A DNA stretch of 64,000 nt from Paracoccus sp. IB05 (GTDB lineage Bacteria; Pseudomonadota; Alphaproteobacteria; Rhodobacterales; Rhodobacteraceae), in the NCBI RefSeq assembly GCF_016405985.1, contig NZ_JAEFCF010000014.1, positions 1-64,000 of the forward strand, given 5' to 3'. The notes below the pieces were generated by a model. That model worked only from the letters and a program-made list of their open reading frames with translations. It did not search any database and was not told where the DNA came from. Numbering within the stretch: position 1 is the stretch's first letter; each line of letters begins with the position of its first letter. The translations under genes were made by a program, and so were the position numbers. Shown piece by piece: positions 1 through 9,015 of the stretch.

Positions 1-893
1 AATCCGTCTCGTTCAGCCAGGATCTGCTGGCCCATACCGAACGGCTGAAGGTGATTGCGGCGCTTTTGCCCGGCCCCTGGAACCCGGCGCTGGCGGCAAA
101 GCAAATCGCCACGATCAGCCATCTCTCGGGCGGGCGGATCGCGGTCAATGTGGTCTCGGGCTGGTTCAGGGGCGAGTTCGCGGCGATCGGCGAGCCCTGG
201 CTGGATCATGACGAGCGCTACCGCCGGTCCGAGGAATTCATCCGGGCGCTGCGCGGCATCTGGTCTGAGGAAAGCTTTACCTTCCGGGGCGATTTCTACC
301 GCTTCAACGACTATAGCCTGAAGCCCAAACCCGTTGATCCGCAACCGGAAATCTTCCAGGGCGGCTCGTCGCGCGCGGCGCGCGACATGGCGGCACGGGT
401 CTCGGACTGGTATTTCACCAATGGCAATACGCCGGAAGGGCTCGGCGCCCAGGTCGAAGACATCCGCACCAAAGCGGCGGCCAACGGGCATAAGGTGAAG
501 GTCGGCATCAACGCCTTCGCCATCGTGCGCGAGACCGAAGCCGAGGCCCAGGCGGTGCTGCGCGAGATCATCGCGAAGGCCAATCCCGAAGCCGTCCGGG
601 GCTTTGCCGGACAGGTGGTCAATGCCGGCCGCGCCAGCCCCGAGGGCGAGGGCAACTGGGCGAAATCCTCACTCGAGGACCTCGTGCAATATAATGACGG
701 CTTCCGCCCGAACCTGATCGGCACACCCGACCAGGTCGCCGAACGCATCACCGGCCTGAAAGAGGCCGGCGCCGACCTCGTGCTGCTGGGCTTCCTGCAT
801 TTCCAGGAAGAGGTCGAATACTTCGGCAAACACGTCCTCCCCCGCGTCCGCGCCATCGAAGCCCGCAAAAAACAAACCCTCGCCGCCGAATAA
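1..893 (+). CDS. sfnG: FMNH2-dependent dimethylsulfone monooxygenase-like (SfnG), 5' partial
   Basis: Luciferase-like flavin-dependent monooxygenase whose reading frame is open from base 3, so the true start lies left of the window; the GTG at 51 is internal. The visible part is about 297 residues and holds the hallmarks of the SfnG branch of the family: the stretch VIAALLPGPWNPALAAKQ, then GGRIAVNVVSGWFRGEF, HDERYRRSEEF and GGSSRAARDMAARVSDWY. SfnG enzymes take reduced flavin and O2 and convert dimethylsulfone to methanesulfinate. The gene is followed after 28 bases by a branched-chain-type ABC transporter on the same strand, which suggests that the transporter feeds this enzyme or a related organosulfur pathway. 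A related alkanesulfonate or nitrilotriacetate-type monooxygenase is the main alternative, but the sequence motifs favour SfnG. Confidence 0.8.
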   Translation, partial: SVSFSQDLLAHTERLKVIAALLPGPWNPALAAKQIATISHLSGGRIAVNVVSGWFRGEFAAIGEPWLDHDERYRRSEEFIRALRGIWSEESFTFRGDFYRFNDYSLKPKPVDPQPEIFQGGSSRAARDMAARVSDWYFTNGNTPEGLGAQVEDIRTKAAANGHKVKVGINAFAIVRETEAEAQAVLREIIAKANPEAVRGFAGQVVNAGRASPEGEGNWAKSSLEDLVQYNDGFRPNLIGTPDQVAERITGLKEAGADLVLLGFLHFQEEVEYFGKHVLPRVRAIEARKKQTLAAE

Positions 894-921
894 CGCGGCG
901 CCCTTCCCTCCGGAGACAGAA

Positions 922-1797
922 ATGACAGGCCTTGCCCTGAGCGAACCGGCCCTGCAGCCGGAGCGGCGCAGCTTTGCGTCCCGGATCGCCCCCGTGACGC
1001 CGGTCACGGCCAGCGCCGCGCCTGCCTTGCAGCTCAGCGGCATTTCGCTGGCTTTTGGTGGCATCCGTGCGCTGAAAGACGTGTCCTTCGATGTTCGCCC
1101 CGGCGAGATCCGGGCGGTGATCGGGCCGAATGGGGCGGGGAAATCCTCGCTGGTCAATGTGATCAGCGGGCTCTACCGCGCCGACACTGGCCGGATCGTG
1201 CTTGGCGGCGAAAGCTTTGCCCATGTGCCGCCCGGGCGCCTCCCGGGCCTCGGGGTGGCGCGGACCTTCCAGAATCTTGCGCTGTTTCCGGGGCTGAGCG
1301 TGGCCGAAAACATCGCCTCCGGCCTTGTGTTCCGCAGGCCCGCCTTTGCCTGGCTGCCCTTTCTTCCGGCCTCACGGCGCGAGGGGCGGGCGACTGCGAT
1401 CCGGGTGCGCGAGATCGCGGCATTCCTGGGGCTTGAGGCACATCTGCCGCGCCTGGTTTCGACCCTGCCCTTCGGCTTGCAAAAACAGGTGGAACTGGCC
1501 CGCGCCATGATCGCAGATCCGCGGCTTTTGCTGCTGGACGAGCCGATGGCCGGGCTGACCGGCACCGAGAAAGCCGCGATGGCGGCCCATATCCGCGCAA
1601 TCCGCGACCGGCTTGGCCTGTCGGTGATCCTGATCGAGCATGACATCGGTGTCGTGATGGGGCTTTCCGACCGTATCGTCGTGCTCGACCATGGCGAGGT
1701 GATCGCAGATGGCCGCCCCGATGAGGTGCGCCGCGACCCGGAGGTGATCCGGGCCTATCTCGGGCCTGACGCCGCGCCACTGGCGGGGGCCGCGTGA
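922..1797 (+). CDS. ABC transporter ATP-binding protein, LivG type
   Basis: 291 residues. Walker A GPNGAGKSS is near residues 68-76, and a Walker B segment LLLLDEPMAGL follows at about 200. The long Walker A to signature spacing and the EHDIGVVMGLSDRIVVLDHG ending are typical of LivG, one of the two ATPases of branched-chain amino-acid (HAAT) importers. About 35 residues precede the usual LivG start, so an internal start is possible. The stop codon overlaps the start of the next gene by one base. In this operon it should energise import of the same solute as the LivH, LivM, LivF and binding-protein partners; the sfnG neighbour points to a sulfur compound rather than an amino acid, which is inference. 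Confidence 0.9.
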   Translation: MTGLALSEPALQPERRSFASRIAPVTPVTASAAPALQLSGISLAFGGIRALKDVSFDVRPGEIRAVIGPNGAGKSSLVNVISGLYRADTGRIVLGGESFAHVPPGRLPGLGVARTFQNLALFPGLSVAENIASGLVFRRPAFAWLPFLPASRREGRATAIRVREIAAFLGLEAHLPRLVSTLPFGLQKQVELARAMIADPRLLLLDEPMAGLTGTEKAAMAAHIRAIRDRLGLSVILIEHDIGVVMGLSDRIVVLDHGEVIADGRPDEVRRDPEVIRAYLGPDAAPLAGAA

Positions 1798-2693
1798 TGG
1801 ACTGGTATGAATTTCTCTTCGTGATCGAGGTTGCGGTGGGCGGGCTGTTGTCGGGGGTGATGTACAGCCTTGTCGCCATCGGTTTCGTGCTGATCTACAA
1901 AACCTCGGGCGTGCTGAATTTCGCGCAAGGGGCGATGGTGCTGTTCGCGGCGCTGACCTTCGTGAGCCTGGTGGAGCGTGGGGTGCCCTTTGCCCTTGCC
2001 CTTGTGATCACGCTTTTGATCATGGGGCTGCTGGGGCTGGCGATTGAACGCACGGTGCTGCGCCCGCTGGCCAATCGCTCGCCGATGACGCTCTTCATGG
2101 CGACGCTGGGGCTGGCCTGGGTGATCGAAGGCGGCGCACAGCTGATCTGGGGCACCCAGGTCCATGCGCTGGATCTTGGCATCTCGAACGCGCCCTTCGA
2201 GATCGGCGGCATCTTCATCTCGAATTTCGACCTGGTGGCGGCGGCACTTGCGCTGGCGCTGGTCGTGGTCCTGACGAGCTTTTTCCGCTTCACCCGCACC
2301 GGGCTTTCTTTCCGCGCCGTGGCCGATGACACTTTCGCCGCAATTGCCATCGGGCTGAAACTGAACCGGATCCAGGCGGCGGTCTGGACCGCGGCCGGCG
2401 TGGTCGCACTGGTCGCCGGCCTTCTCTGGGGCGCGCGTCTCGGGGTTCAGTTCTCGCTGTCTCTCGTCGTGCTGAAAGCGCTGCCGGTGCTGGTGCTGGG
2501 CGGGTTCGACTCGGTCCCCGGCGCGATTGTCGCCGGGCTGATCATCGGCGCTTCCGAGAAACTCGCCGAAGTCTATCTTGGCCCCTATGTCGGCGGCGGG
2601 ATCGAGGGCTGGTTCGCCTATGTCGTGGCGCTTGCGGTGCTGCTGATCCGGCCGCAGGGCCTCTTCGGCCGCAAGATCACCGAGAGGTTCTGA
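1797..2693 (+). CDS. ABC transporter permease, LivH type
   Basis: 298 residues and almost entirely hydrophobic, with about eight membrane segments. The N-terminal block GGLLSGVMYSLVAIGFVLIY and the NFAQGAMV motif are those of the LivH inner-membrane permease. The motif VLGGFDSVPGAIVAGLIIG near residue 230 is the cytoplasmic loop that contacts the ATPase. ATG at 1797 overlaps the previous stop (TGATG), which supports translational coupling; a GTG three bases earlier is in the same frame. It should pair with the LivM-type permease that starts 4 bases after its end. Confidence 0.9.
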   Translation: MDWYEFLFVIEVAVGGLLSGVMYSLVAIGFVLIYKTSGVLNFAQGAMVLFAALTFVSLVERGVPFALALVITLLIMGLLGLAIERTVLRPLANRSPMTLFMATLGLAWVIEGGAQLIWGTQVHALDLGISNAPFEIGGIFISNFDLVAAALALALVVVLTSFFRFTRTGLSFRAVADDTFAAIAIGLKLNRIQAAVWTAAGVVALVAGLLWGARLGVQFSLSLVVLKALPVLVLGGFDSVPGAIVAGLIIGASEKLAEVYLGPYVGGGIEGWFAYVVALAVLLIRPQGLFGRKITERF

Positions 2694-2696
2694 GCC

Positions 2697-3734
2697 ATGT
2701 CACTCGCGGTTGAGGCGCCCGCGCGCCCGCTTCTCACTGGCCAGAGACTGGCGATCCTGGCCCTATTGGCCCTGGCATTCCTTGGCGTGCCGGCCTTCGC
2801 CTCGCCCTGGACGATTGAGGCGATCCTGCTGCCGTTCCTGGCGCTCTCGCTGGCGGGTCTGGGGCTTAATCTGCTCACGGGCTATGCGGGTCAGGTCTCG
2901 CTGGGGTCGGCTGCCTTCATGGCGGTCGGTGCCTATGCCGCGTTCAACATTCAGCTGCGGCTTGGCCTGCCTTTGCCGCTGACCTTCCTCTTCGCCTCGA
3001 CCACGGCGGCGGCGGTGGGGGTGATCTTTGGCCTGCCATCCCTGAGGCTTAAGGGCTTTTACCTCGCAGTCTCGACCCTGGCGGCGCAGTTCTTCCTCCA
3101 ATGGCTCTTCAACAAATTCGGCTGGTTCTCGAATTACAGCGCCTCGGGCGTGATCTCGGCCCCGGTCCTCGGCTTTGCCGGCATCACCTTTGACAGCCGC
3201 GAAAGCCGCTACCTGCTGGCGCTGACCACTGTCACCCTCATCACCATCTTCGTCCATCGCCTGGTGAACGGCCCGGCCCGCATCAACCTGATCGCCGTGC
3301 GCGACAATGAGACCGCCGCTAAGGTCATCGGCGTGCCCGTTTTGCGCACCAAACTGGCGGCCTTTGCATTGTCCTCAGCCATCATCGGGATTGCCGGGGT
3401 GCTGTGGTCTTTCACATATCTCAGGACCATCGAGCCCGAGGGGTTCAACCTCGACCGATCCTTCCAGATCCTGTTCATCGCGATCATCGGGGGGCTGGCG
3501 ACCCTTCGCGGCGCTTTCCTTGGCGCCGGGCTGATCGTGGTCTTTCCGCTGCTGCTTTCACGCGGCTCGGCCTGGATCTTTGACGGCGGGCTGGATGCCG
3601 GCTCGGTCCAGCTGACGCAGCGCATCGTCCTTGGTGCAACGATCGTCACCTTCCTGATCCTCGAGCCGAACGGGCTCTCCTCCATTCTCGACCGGGTCAC
3701 CGCCCGCGTCAGAAGCCTCATGGGCCGCACCTGA
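2697..3734 (+). CDS. ABC transporter permease, LivM type
   Basis: 345 residues with about nine to ten hydrophobic segments. NLLTGYAGQVSLGSAAFMAVGAY is the LivM signature and IIGGLATLRGAFLGAG is the ATPase-coupling loop. It is the second half of the permease pair of a branched-chain-type importer. It sits 3 bases after the LivH-type gene and 35 bases before the binding-protein gene, in the same operon. The substrate cannot be read from the permease; context with sfnG suggests an organosulfur solute. Confidence 0.9.
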   Translation: MSLAVEAPARPLLTGQRLAILALLALAFLGVPAFASPWTIEAILLPFLALSLAGLGLNLLTGYAGQVSLGSAAFMAVGAYAAFNIQLRLGLPLPLTFLFASTTAAAVGVIFGLPSLRLKGFYLAVSTLAAQFFLQWLFNKFGWFSNYSASGVISAPVLGFAGITFDSRESRYLLALTTVTLITIFVHRLVNGPARINLIAVRDNETAAKVIGVPVLRTKLAAFALSSAIIGIAGVLWSFTYLRTIEPEGFNLDRSFQILFIAIIGGLATLRGAFLGAGLIVVFPLLLSRGSAWIFDGGLDAGSVQLTQRIVLGATIVTFLILEPNGLSSILDRVTARVRSLMGRT

Positions 3735-3769
3735 GCCGCGCGCCCGTCCCCTTTTAAACCGGAGCAATC

Positions 3770-5107
3770 ATGTCCTTCTTCCGTCGCCTCGCGCCTGCCC
3801 TCCTGGCCGCAACCATCCTGACGGGCGCTATCGCCCCCGCCCATGCGGATGAGCAGTTCTTCCCGCTGCAATCCTATCGCGTCGGCCCCTATGCCGCCGG
3901 TGGCACCGGGTTTTTCGGTGGCTTCATCGACTATCTGACCCTGATCAATGACCGCGACGGCGGCGTGAATGGTGTGAGACTGACCTGGGCCGAGGGCGAG
4001 ACCGAATATGAGGTCGAAAAGGGCGTCGAGGTCTATCAGCGCCTGAAATCCACCCCCGGCATCGCCGCCTGGAACCCGCTTTCGGTGGGCATCGCCTATG
4101 CCATGATCGACGGCGTGACCGAAGACAAGGTACCGCTCCTGACGGTGAACCATGGCCGCACCGATACCACAGATGGCCGCGTCTTTCCTTACGTCTTCCC
4201 GCTTCTGCTGAACCCCTGGTCGGAAAGCTCGGGCATCGTGAATTACATCGCCGCGAAAGAAGGCGGGCTCGAGGCGCTGAAGGGCAAGAAGATCGTCGTC
4301 CTTTATCACGGCTCGCCCTATGGCAAGGAAACCATCCCGATCTATGAGCTGCTGGCCGAGAAATACGGCTTTCAGCTGATCCAGATCGAGGTGCCGCATC
4401 CGGGATCCGAGCAACAGGCGCAATGGCTGCAGATCCGGCGGGAGCGCCCGGATTATGTCGTGCTGCGCGGCTGGGGCGTGATGAACCCGGTGGCGCTGAC
4501 CACGGCGCAGAGGAACGGCTTCCCCGCCGACAGGATCATCGGCAATGTCTGGTCGAATTCCGAGGAAGACGTGCTTCCGGCCGGTGAGGCCGCGATTGGC
4601 TATACTGCCATCACCACCCAGGCCTCGGGCCAGGACTATCCGGTGCTGAAAGAGGTGATCGCCGGGGTCTATGACAAAGGCCAGGGCAACCTGTCGGACA
4701 AGGCGCGGATCGGCTCGGTCTACCACAATCTCGGCATCGTCAACGGCATCCTGAATGTCGAGGCGATCCGCATCGCCCAGGCCAGGTTCGGCAACCGGAC
4801 CCTGACCGGTGACGAGGTCCGCTGGGGATTTGAGCATCTCCGGCTGTCCCCGGAACGGGTGAAGGAACTTGGCGCCGAAGGGTTGTTCCATTCGATCAAC
4901 GTCACCTGGGACAACCACGAGGGCGAAGGCTACGTCACCTTCCAGCAATGGGATGGCAAGAAATGGAACGTGGTCTCGGACTGGATCGCGCCGGACTGGG
5001 CCTTGCTGCGCCCGATCATCGAGGCGTCCTCCGAAGCCTATGCCAAAGAAAAAGGTCTGACGATCCGCACCGAGGCCGATGTTGACACGGTGATCGGCCC
5101 GAACTGA
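3770..5107 (+). CDS. Periplasmic substrate-binding protein, LivJ-like (type I fold)
   Basis: 445 residues with a clear Sec signal peptide (RRLAPALLAATILTGAIAPAHA, cleavage after about residue 26). The mature start, EQFFPLQSYRVGPYAAGGTG, followed by LTLINDRDGGVNGVRLTWAEG, is typical of the large binding proteins that go with LivHMGF-type transporters. It is longer than LivJ (about 367 residues), as seen in family members that bind aromatic, amide or sulfur compounds. It lies inside the transporter operon. A perfect 10-bp hairpin follows its stop codon and may favour higher expression of this gene than of the ATPase after it. Ligand unknown. Confidence 0.88.
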   Translation: MSFFRRLAPALLAATILTGAIAPAHADEQFFPLQSYRVGPYAAGGTGFFGGFIDYLTLINDRDGGVNGVRLTWAEGETEYEVEKGVEVYQRLKSTPGIAAWNPLSVGIAYAMIDGVTEDKVPLLTVNHGRTDTTDGRVFPYVFPLLLNPWSESSGIVNYIAAKEGGLEALKGKKIVVLYHGSPYGKETIPIYELLAEKYGFQLIQIEVPHPGSEQQAQWLQIRRERPDYVVLRGWGVMNPVALTTAQRNGFPADRIIGNVWSNSEEDVLPAGEAAIGYTAITTQASGQDYPVLKEVIAGVYDKGQGNLSDKARIGSVYHNLGIVNGILNVEAIRIAQARFGNRTLTGDEVRWGFEHLRLSPERVKELGAEGLFHSINVTWDNHEGEGYVTFQQWDGKKWNVVSDWIAPDWALLRPIIEASSEAYAKEKGLTIRTEADVDTVIGPN

Positions 5108-5114
5108 CCCTGAA

Positions 5115-5138
5115 GCGGCCCCGGATAACCGGGGCCGC
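5115..5138 (+). other. Intra-operon stem-loop after the binding-protein gene
   Basis: GCGGCCCCGG, loop ATAA, CCGGGGCCGC: a perfect 10-bp stem between the binding-protein stop and the LivF-type ATPase start. No T-run follows, so it is unlikely to be a full intrinsic terminator. A role in stabilising the 3' end of the binding-protein message or in partial attenuation is plausible by analogy with other ABC operons. Confidence 0.6.
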
Positions 5139-5158
5139 CATTCCCGAAAGGTGCCGCC

Positions 5159-5914
5159 ATGTCTGACGTGATTTTGCAATTCGACGACGTATCGGTGCGC
5201 TATTCCGGTTCGATCACTGCGCTGAGCGGGGTCAGCCTGACAGTCCGCCAGGGCGAGATCGCGGCGCTCCTGGGCGCGAATGGCGCGGGCAAGACAACGC
5301 TGCTGAAAGCGGCATCGAACCTTTTGCCGGCCGAACGCGGCCGCATCACCGGCGGGCGCATCACCTTCCGGGGCGAAGATGTGACCCGCAAAAGCCCCGA
5401 TGACCATATCCGAAAGGGCCTCGTTCCGGTGCTGGAGGGGCGGCGGCTCTTCAAATCGCTGACCATCGAGGAAAACCTGATCACCGGCGGCATCGGCGCC
5501 GGTCTGTGCCAGTCTGCGATCCGCCAGGGCCTTGATCAGGTCTATGAATTCTTCCCGCGCCTGCGCGAACGCCGCCAGTCGCGCGCCGGCCTCACCTCGG
5601 GGGGCGAGCAACAGATGGCCGCCATCGGGCGCGGGCTGATGGCGCGCCCGACGGTTTTCCTGCTCGATGAGCCTTCGATGGGGCTTGCCCCGCTGGTGGT
5701 GGCCGAGATTTTCGCGACGCTGGCGCGGCTGAACCGCGAGACCGGGCTGACGATCCTGGTGGCGGAACAAAACTCCTCGGTCGCGCTGAAACACGCGCTG
5801 CATGCGGTGGTGATCGAGAACGGGCGTTCGACCATCTCCGGCCTTGCTGCCGATCTGGCCAGCCGCGAGGATATCCGCGAGGCCTATCTTGGCGGCGCGG
5901 TGCCCGCCTCCTGA
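5159..5914 (+). CDS. ABC transporter ATP-binding protein, LivF type
   Basis: 251 residues. Walker A GANGAGKTT is near residue 41, LTSGGEQQMAAIGRGLMARP is the signature region and VFLLDEPSMGLAPLVV is Walker B with the LivF-typical SMGLAP. The C-terminus reads IREAYLGG as in LivF. It is the second ATPase of the importer and the last gene of the sfnG operon. A ribosome binding site (GAAAGGTG) precedes the ATG. After its stop the strand switches to aconitase on the opposite strand. Confidence 0.9.
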   Translation: MSDVILQFDDVSVRYSGSITALSGVSLTVRQGEIAALLGANGAGKTTLLKAASNLLPAERGRITGGRITFRGEDVTRKSPDDHIRKGLVPVLEGRRLFKSLTIEENLITGGIGAGLCQSAIRQGLDQVYEFFPRLRERRQSRAGLTSGGEQQMAAIGRGLMARPTVFLLDEPSMGLAPLVVAEIFATLARLNRETGLTILVAEQNSSVALKHALHAVVIENGRSTISGLAADLASREDIREAYLGGAVPAS

Positions 5915-6225
5915 CCAAAGCGCCGCATCCTTTCGCGGTTTTGGCGATCGGCGGTCCGGGGCATCCCGCTGATCCAGGGCGCAGACACATTTCCGGATGA
6001 CAATTGCCCGCGCAAGTCTGTACCGGCGAGATCAGGCAAGCACATGACCGGGATGTCGCATTTGCCCCGCCGCCGCGCCTCGCGGGCGAGGCCGCGACAT
6101 TTGACCTGCGCAACGGCCCGCTTAACCAGATGCTATTCGTCGCCCCACGGGAGCAAAGCCAAAGGAAAAGGGCAGCACCGGCGACCGGCACTGCCCTTCC
6201 CTGTCTCAGCGGACCAGGGTTCCGG
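5915..6225. other. Convergent intergenic region
   Basis: A 311-base region between the end of the LivF-type gene and the end of acnB. It holds the acnB terminator on the minus strand (about 6160-6196). No convincing gene, repeat or terminator for the plus-strand operon was recognised in the rest. Confidence 0.5.
6160..6196 (-). terminator. Intrinsic terminator of acnB
   Basis: On the minus strand GGGCAGTGCCGG, loop TCG, CCGGTGCTGCCC is followed by TTTTCCTTT. The stem is 12 bp with one internal T-T mismatch, about 30 bases past the acnB stop codon. Confidence 0.8.
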
Positions 6226-9015
6226 TCAGAAATGAACCGACCGTGCGAGGCCCGGCTTTTCCAGCGGCGGCGCGAAACGGGTCAGGTCGATGCCCTCGAC
6301 CGCTTCCTTATACTCCTCGGCCGAAGGGGTGCGCCCGAGGATCGCGGAAAGCACCACAACCGGGGTCGAGGCCAGCAGGCTCTCGCCCTTTTTCTCGGCG
6401 GAGTCTTCGACCACGCGGCCCTGGAAGAGGCGTGTCGAGGTTGCCAGCACAGTATCGCCCTTCTCGGCCTTTTCCTGGTTCCCCATGCAAAGGTTGCAGC
6501 CCGGGCGTTCGAGATAGAGGATATTCTCATATTCGGTGCGGTTTTTCGTCTTCGGCAGCAGGTCGTCGAATTCAAAACCGGAATAGCGCTGGAGGATCTC
6601 CCAGTCGCCCTCGGCCTTCAGCTCGTCGATGATGTTATAGGTGGGGGCCGCGACGACCAGAGGCGCTTTAAACTCCACCTTACCCTTTGCTTTCTCGACG
6701 TTTTTCAGCATCTTGGCGACGATCTTCATATCGCCCTTATGCACCATGCACGAGCCCACAAAGCCCAGATCCACCTTCTTCGTGCCGCCGTAATAGGACA
6801 CGGGCCGGATGGTGTCATGGGTATAGCGGCGCGAGACATCGGCATTGTTGACATCGGGGTCGGCGATCATCGGCTCGTCGATGATGTCGAGATCGACCAG
6901 AACTTCGGCGAAGTATTTCGCGTTGTCATCCGGGGTCAGCGCGGGCTTCTCGCCCGAGCGGATCTCGAAGACGCGGGCATCGGCCCTGGCGATCAGACCG
7001 GCCAGCACCTGCGCCGCATTGTCCATGCCTTTGTCGATCATGATCTGGATGCGCGATTTCGCGATCTCGAGGCTTTCGATCAGGGTCTCGTCTTCCGAGA
7101 TACAGATCGAGGCCTTGGCCTTCATCTCGGCCGTCCAGTCGGTGAAGGTAAAGGCCTGGTCCGCCAGAAGCGTGCCGATATGAACCTCGATGATGCGGCC
7201 CTGGAAGACGTTGTCGCCATGCTGTTTCAGCATCTGGGCCTGGGTCGCGTGCACCACATCGCGGAAATCCATCCAGGGCTTCATCTTGCCCCGGAAGGTG
7301 ACTTTCACCGATTGCGGGATCGGCATCGTCGCCTCGCCGGTCGCCAGTGCCAGCGCCACGGTGCCGCTGTCTGCGCCAAAGGCCACGCCTTTCGACATGC
7401 GGGTATGGCTGTCACCGCCGATGATGATTGCCCAGTCATCCACGGTGATGTCATTCAGCACCTTATGGATCACATCGGTCATCGCGTGATAGACGCCCTT
7501 CGGGTCGCGCGCGGTGATCACCCCGAAATTGTTCATGAATTTCATGAGTTTCGGAATATTCTCCTGGGCCTTTTTATCCCAGACCGATGCCGTATGGCAG
7601 CCCGACTGATAGGCGCCATCGACCAGCGGCGAAATGACGGTCGCCGCCATCGCCTCCAGCTCCTGCGCGGTCATCAGGCCCGTTGTATCCTGGGAGCCGA
7701 CGATATTCACCTTAACCCGCACGTCAGATCCTGCATGCAGGATCTTGCCCGGGCTGACGCCGACCGCATTGCGATTGAAGATCTTTTCAACCGCGGTCAG
7801 GCCCTGGCCCTCAACGCTGATCTCTTTGTTCGGAGCGAAGACCGGCACCGCCTCGACGCCGAGGGTCTGGGCGGCGAATGTCTGCAGTTTCTTGCCGAAA
7901 ACGATGGCGTAGGACGACCCCGCCTTCATGAATTCCATCTTCTGCGGCGTGAAAGACCCTGCCACATCGACCAGCTCATCGCCCGAAGCCGATTTCAGTT
8001 TGCGGTTTTTGACATCGATGTTCAGAACCGTACCGGTCTCGACCGAATATTTCTGTTCGAGGATCGGGTTGCCGTCATTGTTCAGGATCGGCTTGCCATT
8101 CTCATCGGTCTTTTTGACCCAGTTCTTCAGGTTGATCCCGATGCCGCCGGTCACATCGACCGTGGTCGCGAAAATCGGCGAAATGCCATTGGTGCCCGCC
8201 ACCACGGGCGCGAAATTGACGAAGGGCACATAGGGGCTCGACTGTTTGCCGGTCCAGAGTGCCACATTGTTCACGCCCGACATCCGGGAAGACCCCACGC
8301 CCATGGTGCCTTTTTCCGCGATCATCATCACGCGGGCATCGGGATGCGCCTTTTGCAGCGCGACGATCTCGGCCTGGGCGGCCGGCGTGATCATGCACTG
8401 ACCATGCAATTCGCGGTCAGACCGCGAATGCGCCTGGTTGCCGGGGGACAAGAGGTCCGTCGAAATATCGCCTTCGGCGGCGATGAAGGTCACGACCTTG
8501 ATCTCATCCTCGACCGGCGGCAGTTTGGTGAAGAATTCGGCCTGGGCATAGCTTTCCAGCACCGATTTCGCGACCGGATTGCCCGCCTTATAGGCATCGC
8601 GCAGGCGGAACATATCGGCGTCATAAAGGAAGACCTGGGTCTTCAGCACCTCGCCTGCTTTCGCGGCGATGGCGGCGTCCGTCCCAAGCGCCACATCCAG
8701 CAGCACCTCGACCGAGGGTCCGCCCTTCATATGCGACAACAGCTCCAGTGCAAAATCAGGGGTGATTTCGGGAACGACCGTCGCACCGGTCACGATCTTC
8801 TTCAGGAAAGCCGCCTTGACGCCTGCCGCACTGGTGGTGCCGGGAAGCGTGTTGTAGATGAAAAATTTGAGGGAATCGTCCCGATACGCATTGCCCGGCA
8901 CTTCGATCTGGGTGATCAGCTCGGCCACCAGCGCGCCATCATCGATGGGCTTGGGGTGCAGCCCCTGGGTCTTACGGGTTTCGATCTCGGTTAGGTAGTC
9001 TGTGTACAAGCTCAT
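6226..9015 (-). CDS. acnB: Aconitate hydratase B (bifunctional 2-methylisocitrate dehydratase)
   Basis: 929 residues from ATG at 9015 (MSLYTDYLTEIETRKTQGLHP). An in-frame ATG 30 bases upstream is less likely because the family starts at MSLY. It carries an N-terminal HEAT-like region, a swivel-like domain with GSYAIVFGKK, and the catalytic [4Fe-4S] domain with the ligands GSCMVHKGD (about residue 753) and CNLCMGNQE (about 838). It interconverts citrate and isocitrate in the TCA cycle, and 2-methylisocitrate in propionate degradation. It is longer than E. coli AcnB (865) but matches the longer AcnB form. It stands alone between its own promoter region and terminator. Confidence 0.95.
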   Translation of the reverse strand: MSLYTDYLTEIETRKTQGLHPKPIDDGALVAELITQIEVPGNAYRDDSLKFFIYNTLPGTTSAAGVKAAFLKKIVTGATVVPEITPDFALELLSHMKGGPSVEVLLDVALGTDAAIAAKAGEVLKTQVFLYDADMFRLRDAYKAGNPVAKSVLESYAQAEFFTKLPPVEDEIKVVTFIAAEGDISTDLLSPGNQAHSRSDRELHGQCMITPAAQAEIVALQKAHPDARVMMIAEKGTMGVGSSRMSGVNNVALWTGKQSSPYVPFVNFAPVVAGTNGISPIFATTVDVTGGIGINLKNWVKKTDENGKPILNNDGNPILEQKYSVETGTVLNIDVKNRKLKSASGDELVDVAGSFTPQKMEFMKAGSSYAIVFGKKLQTFAAQTLGVEAVPVFAPNKEISVEGQGLTAVEKIFNRNAVGVSPGKILHAGSDVRVKVNIVGSQDTTGLMTAQELEAMAATVISPLVDGAYQSGCHTASVWDKKAQENIPKLMKFMNNFGVITARDPKGVYHAMTDVIHKVLNDITVDDWAIIIGGDSHTRMSKGVAFGADSGTVALALATGEATMPIPQSVKVTFRGKMKPWMDFRDVVHATQAQMLKQHGDNVFQGRIIEVHIGTLLADQAFTFTDWTAEMKAKASICISEDETLIESLEIAKSRIQIMIDKGMDNAAQVLAGLIARADARVFEIRSGEKPALTPDDNAKYFAEVLVDLDIIDEPMIADPDVNNADVSRRYTHDTIRPVSYYGGTKKVDLGFVGSCMVHKGDMKIVAKMLKNVEKAKGKVEFKAPLVVAAPTYNIIDELKAEGDWEILQRYSGFEFDDLLPKTKNRTEYENILYLERPGCNLCMGNQEKAEKGDTVLATSTRLFQGRVVEDSAEKKGESLLASTPVVVLSAILGRTPSAEEYKEAVEGIDLTRFAPPLEKPGLARSVHF

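Noticed and set aside
3209-5803. A long minus-strand open frame across the transporter genes
   Set aside because: Antisense shadow of the LivM-type, binding-protein and LivF-type genes, which have strong family motifs and proper start sites.
6004-8994. A plus-strand open frame of almost 1000 codons opposite acnB
   Set aside because: It is the antisense of a clear aconitase gene. High GC and codon bias keep the opposite strand open; the translation is rich in H, R, D and G, with no recognisable family.
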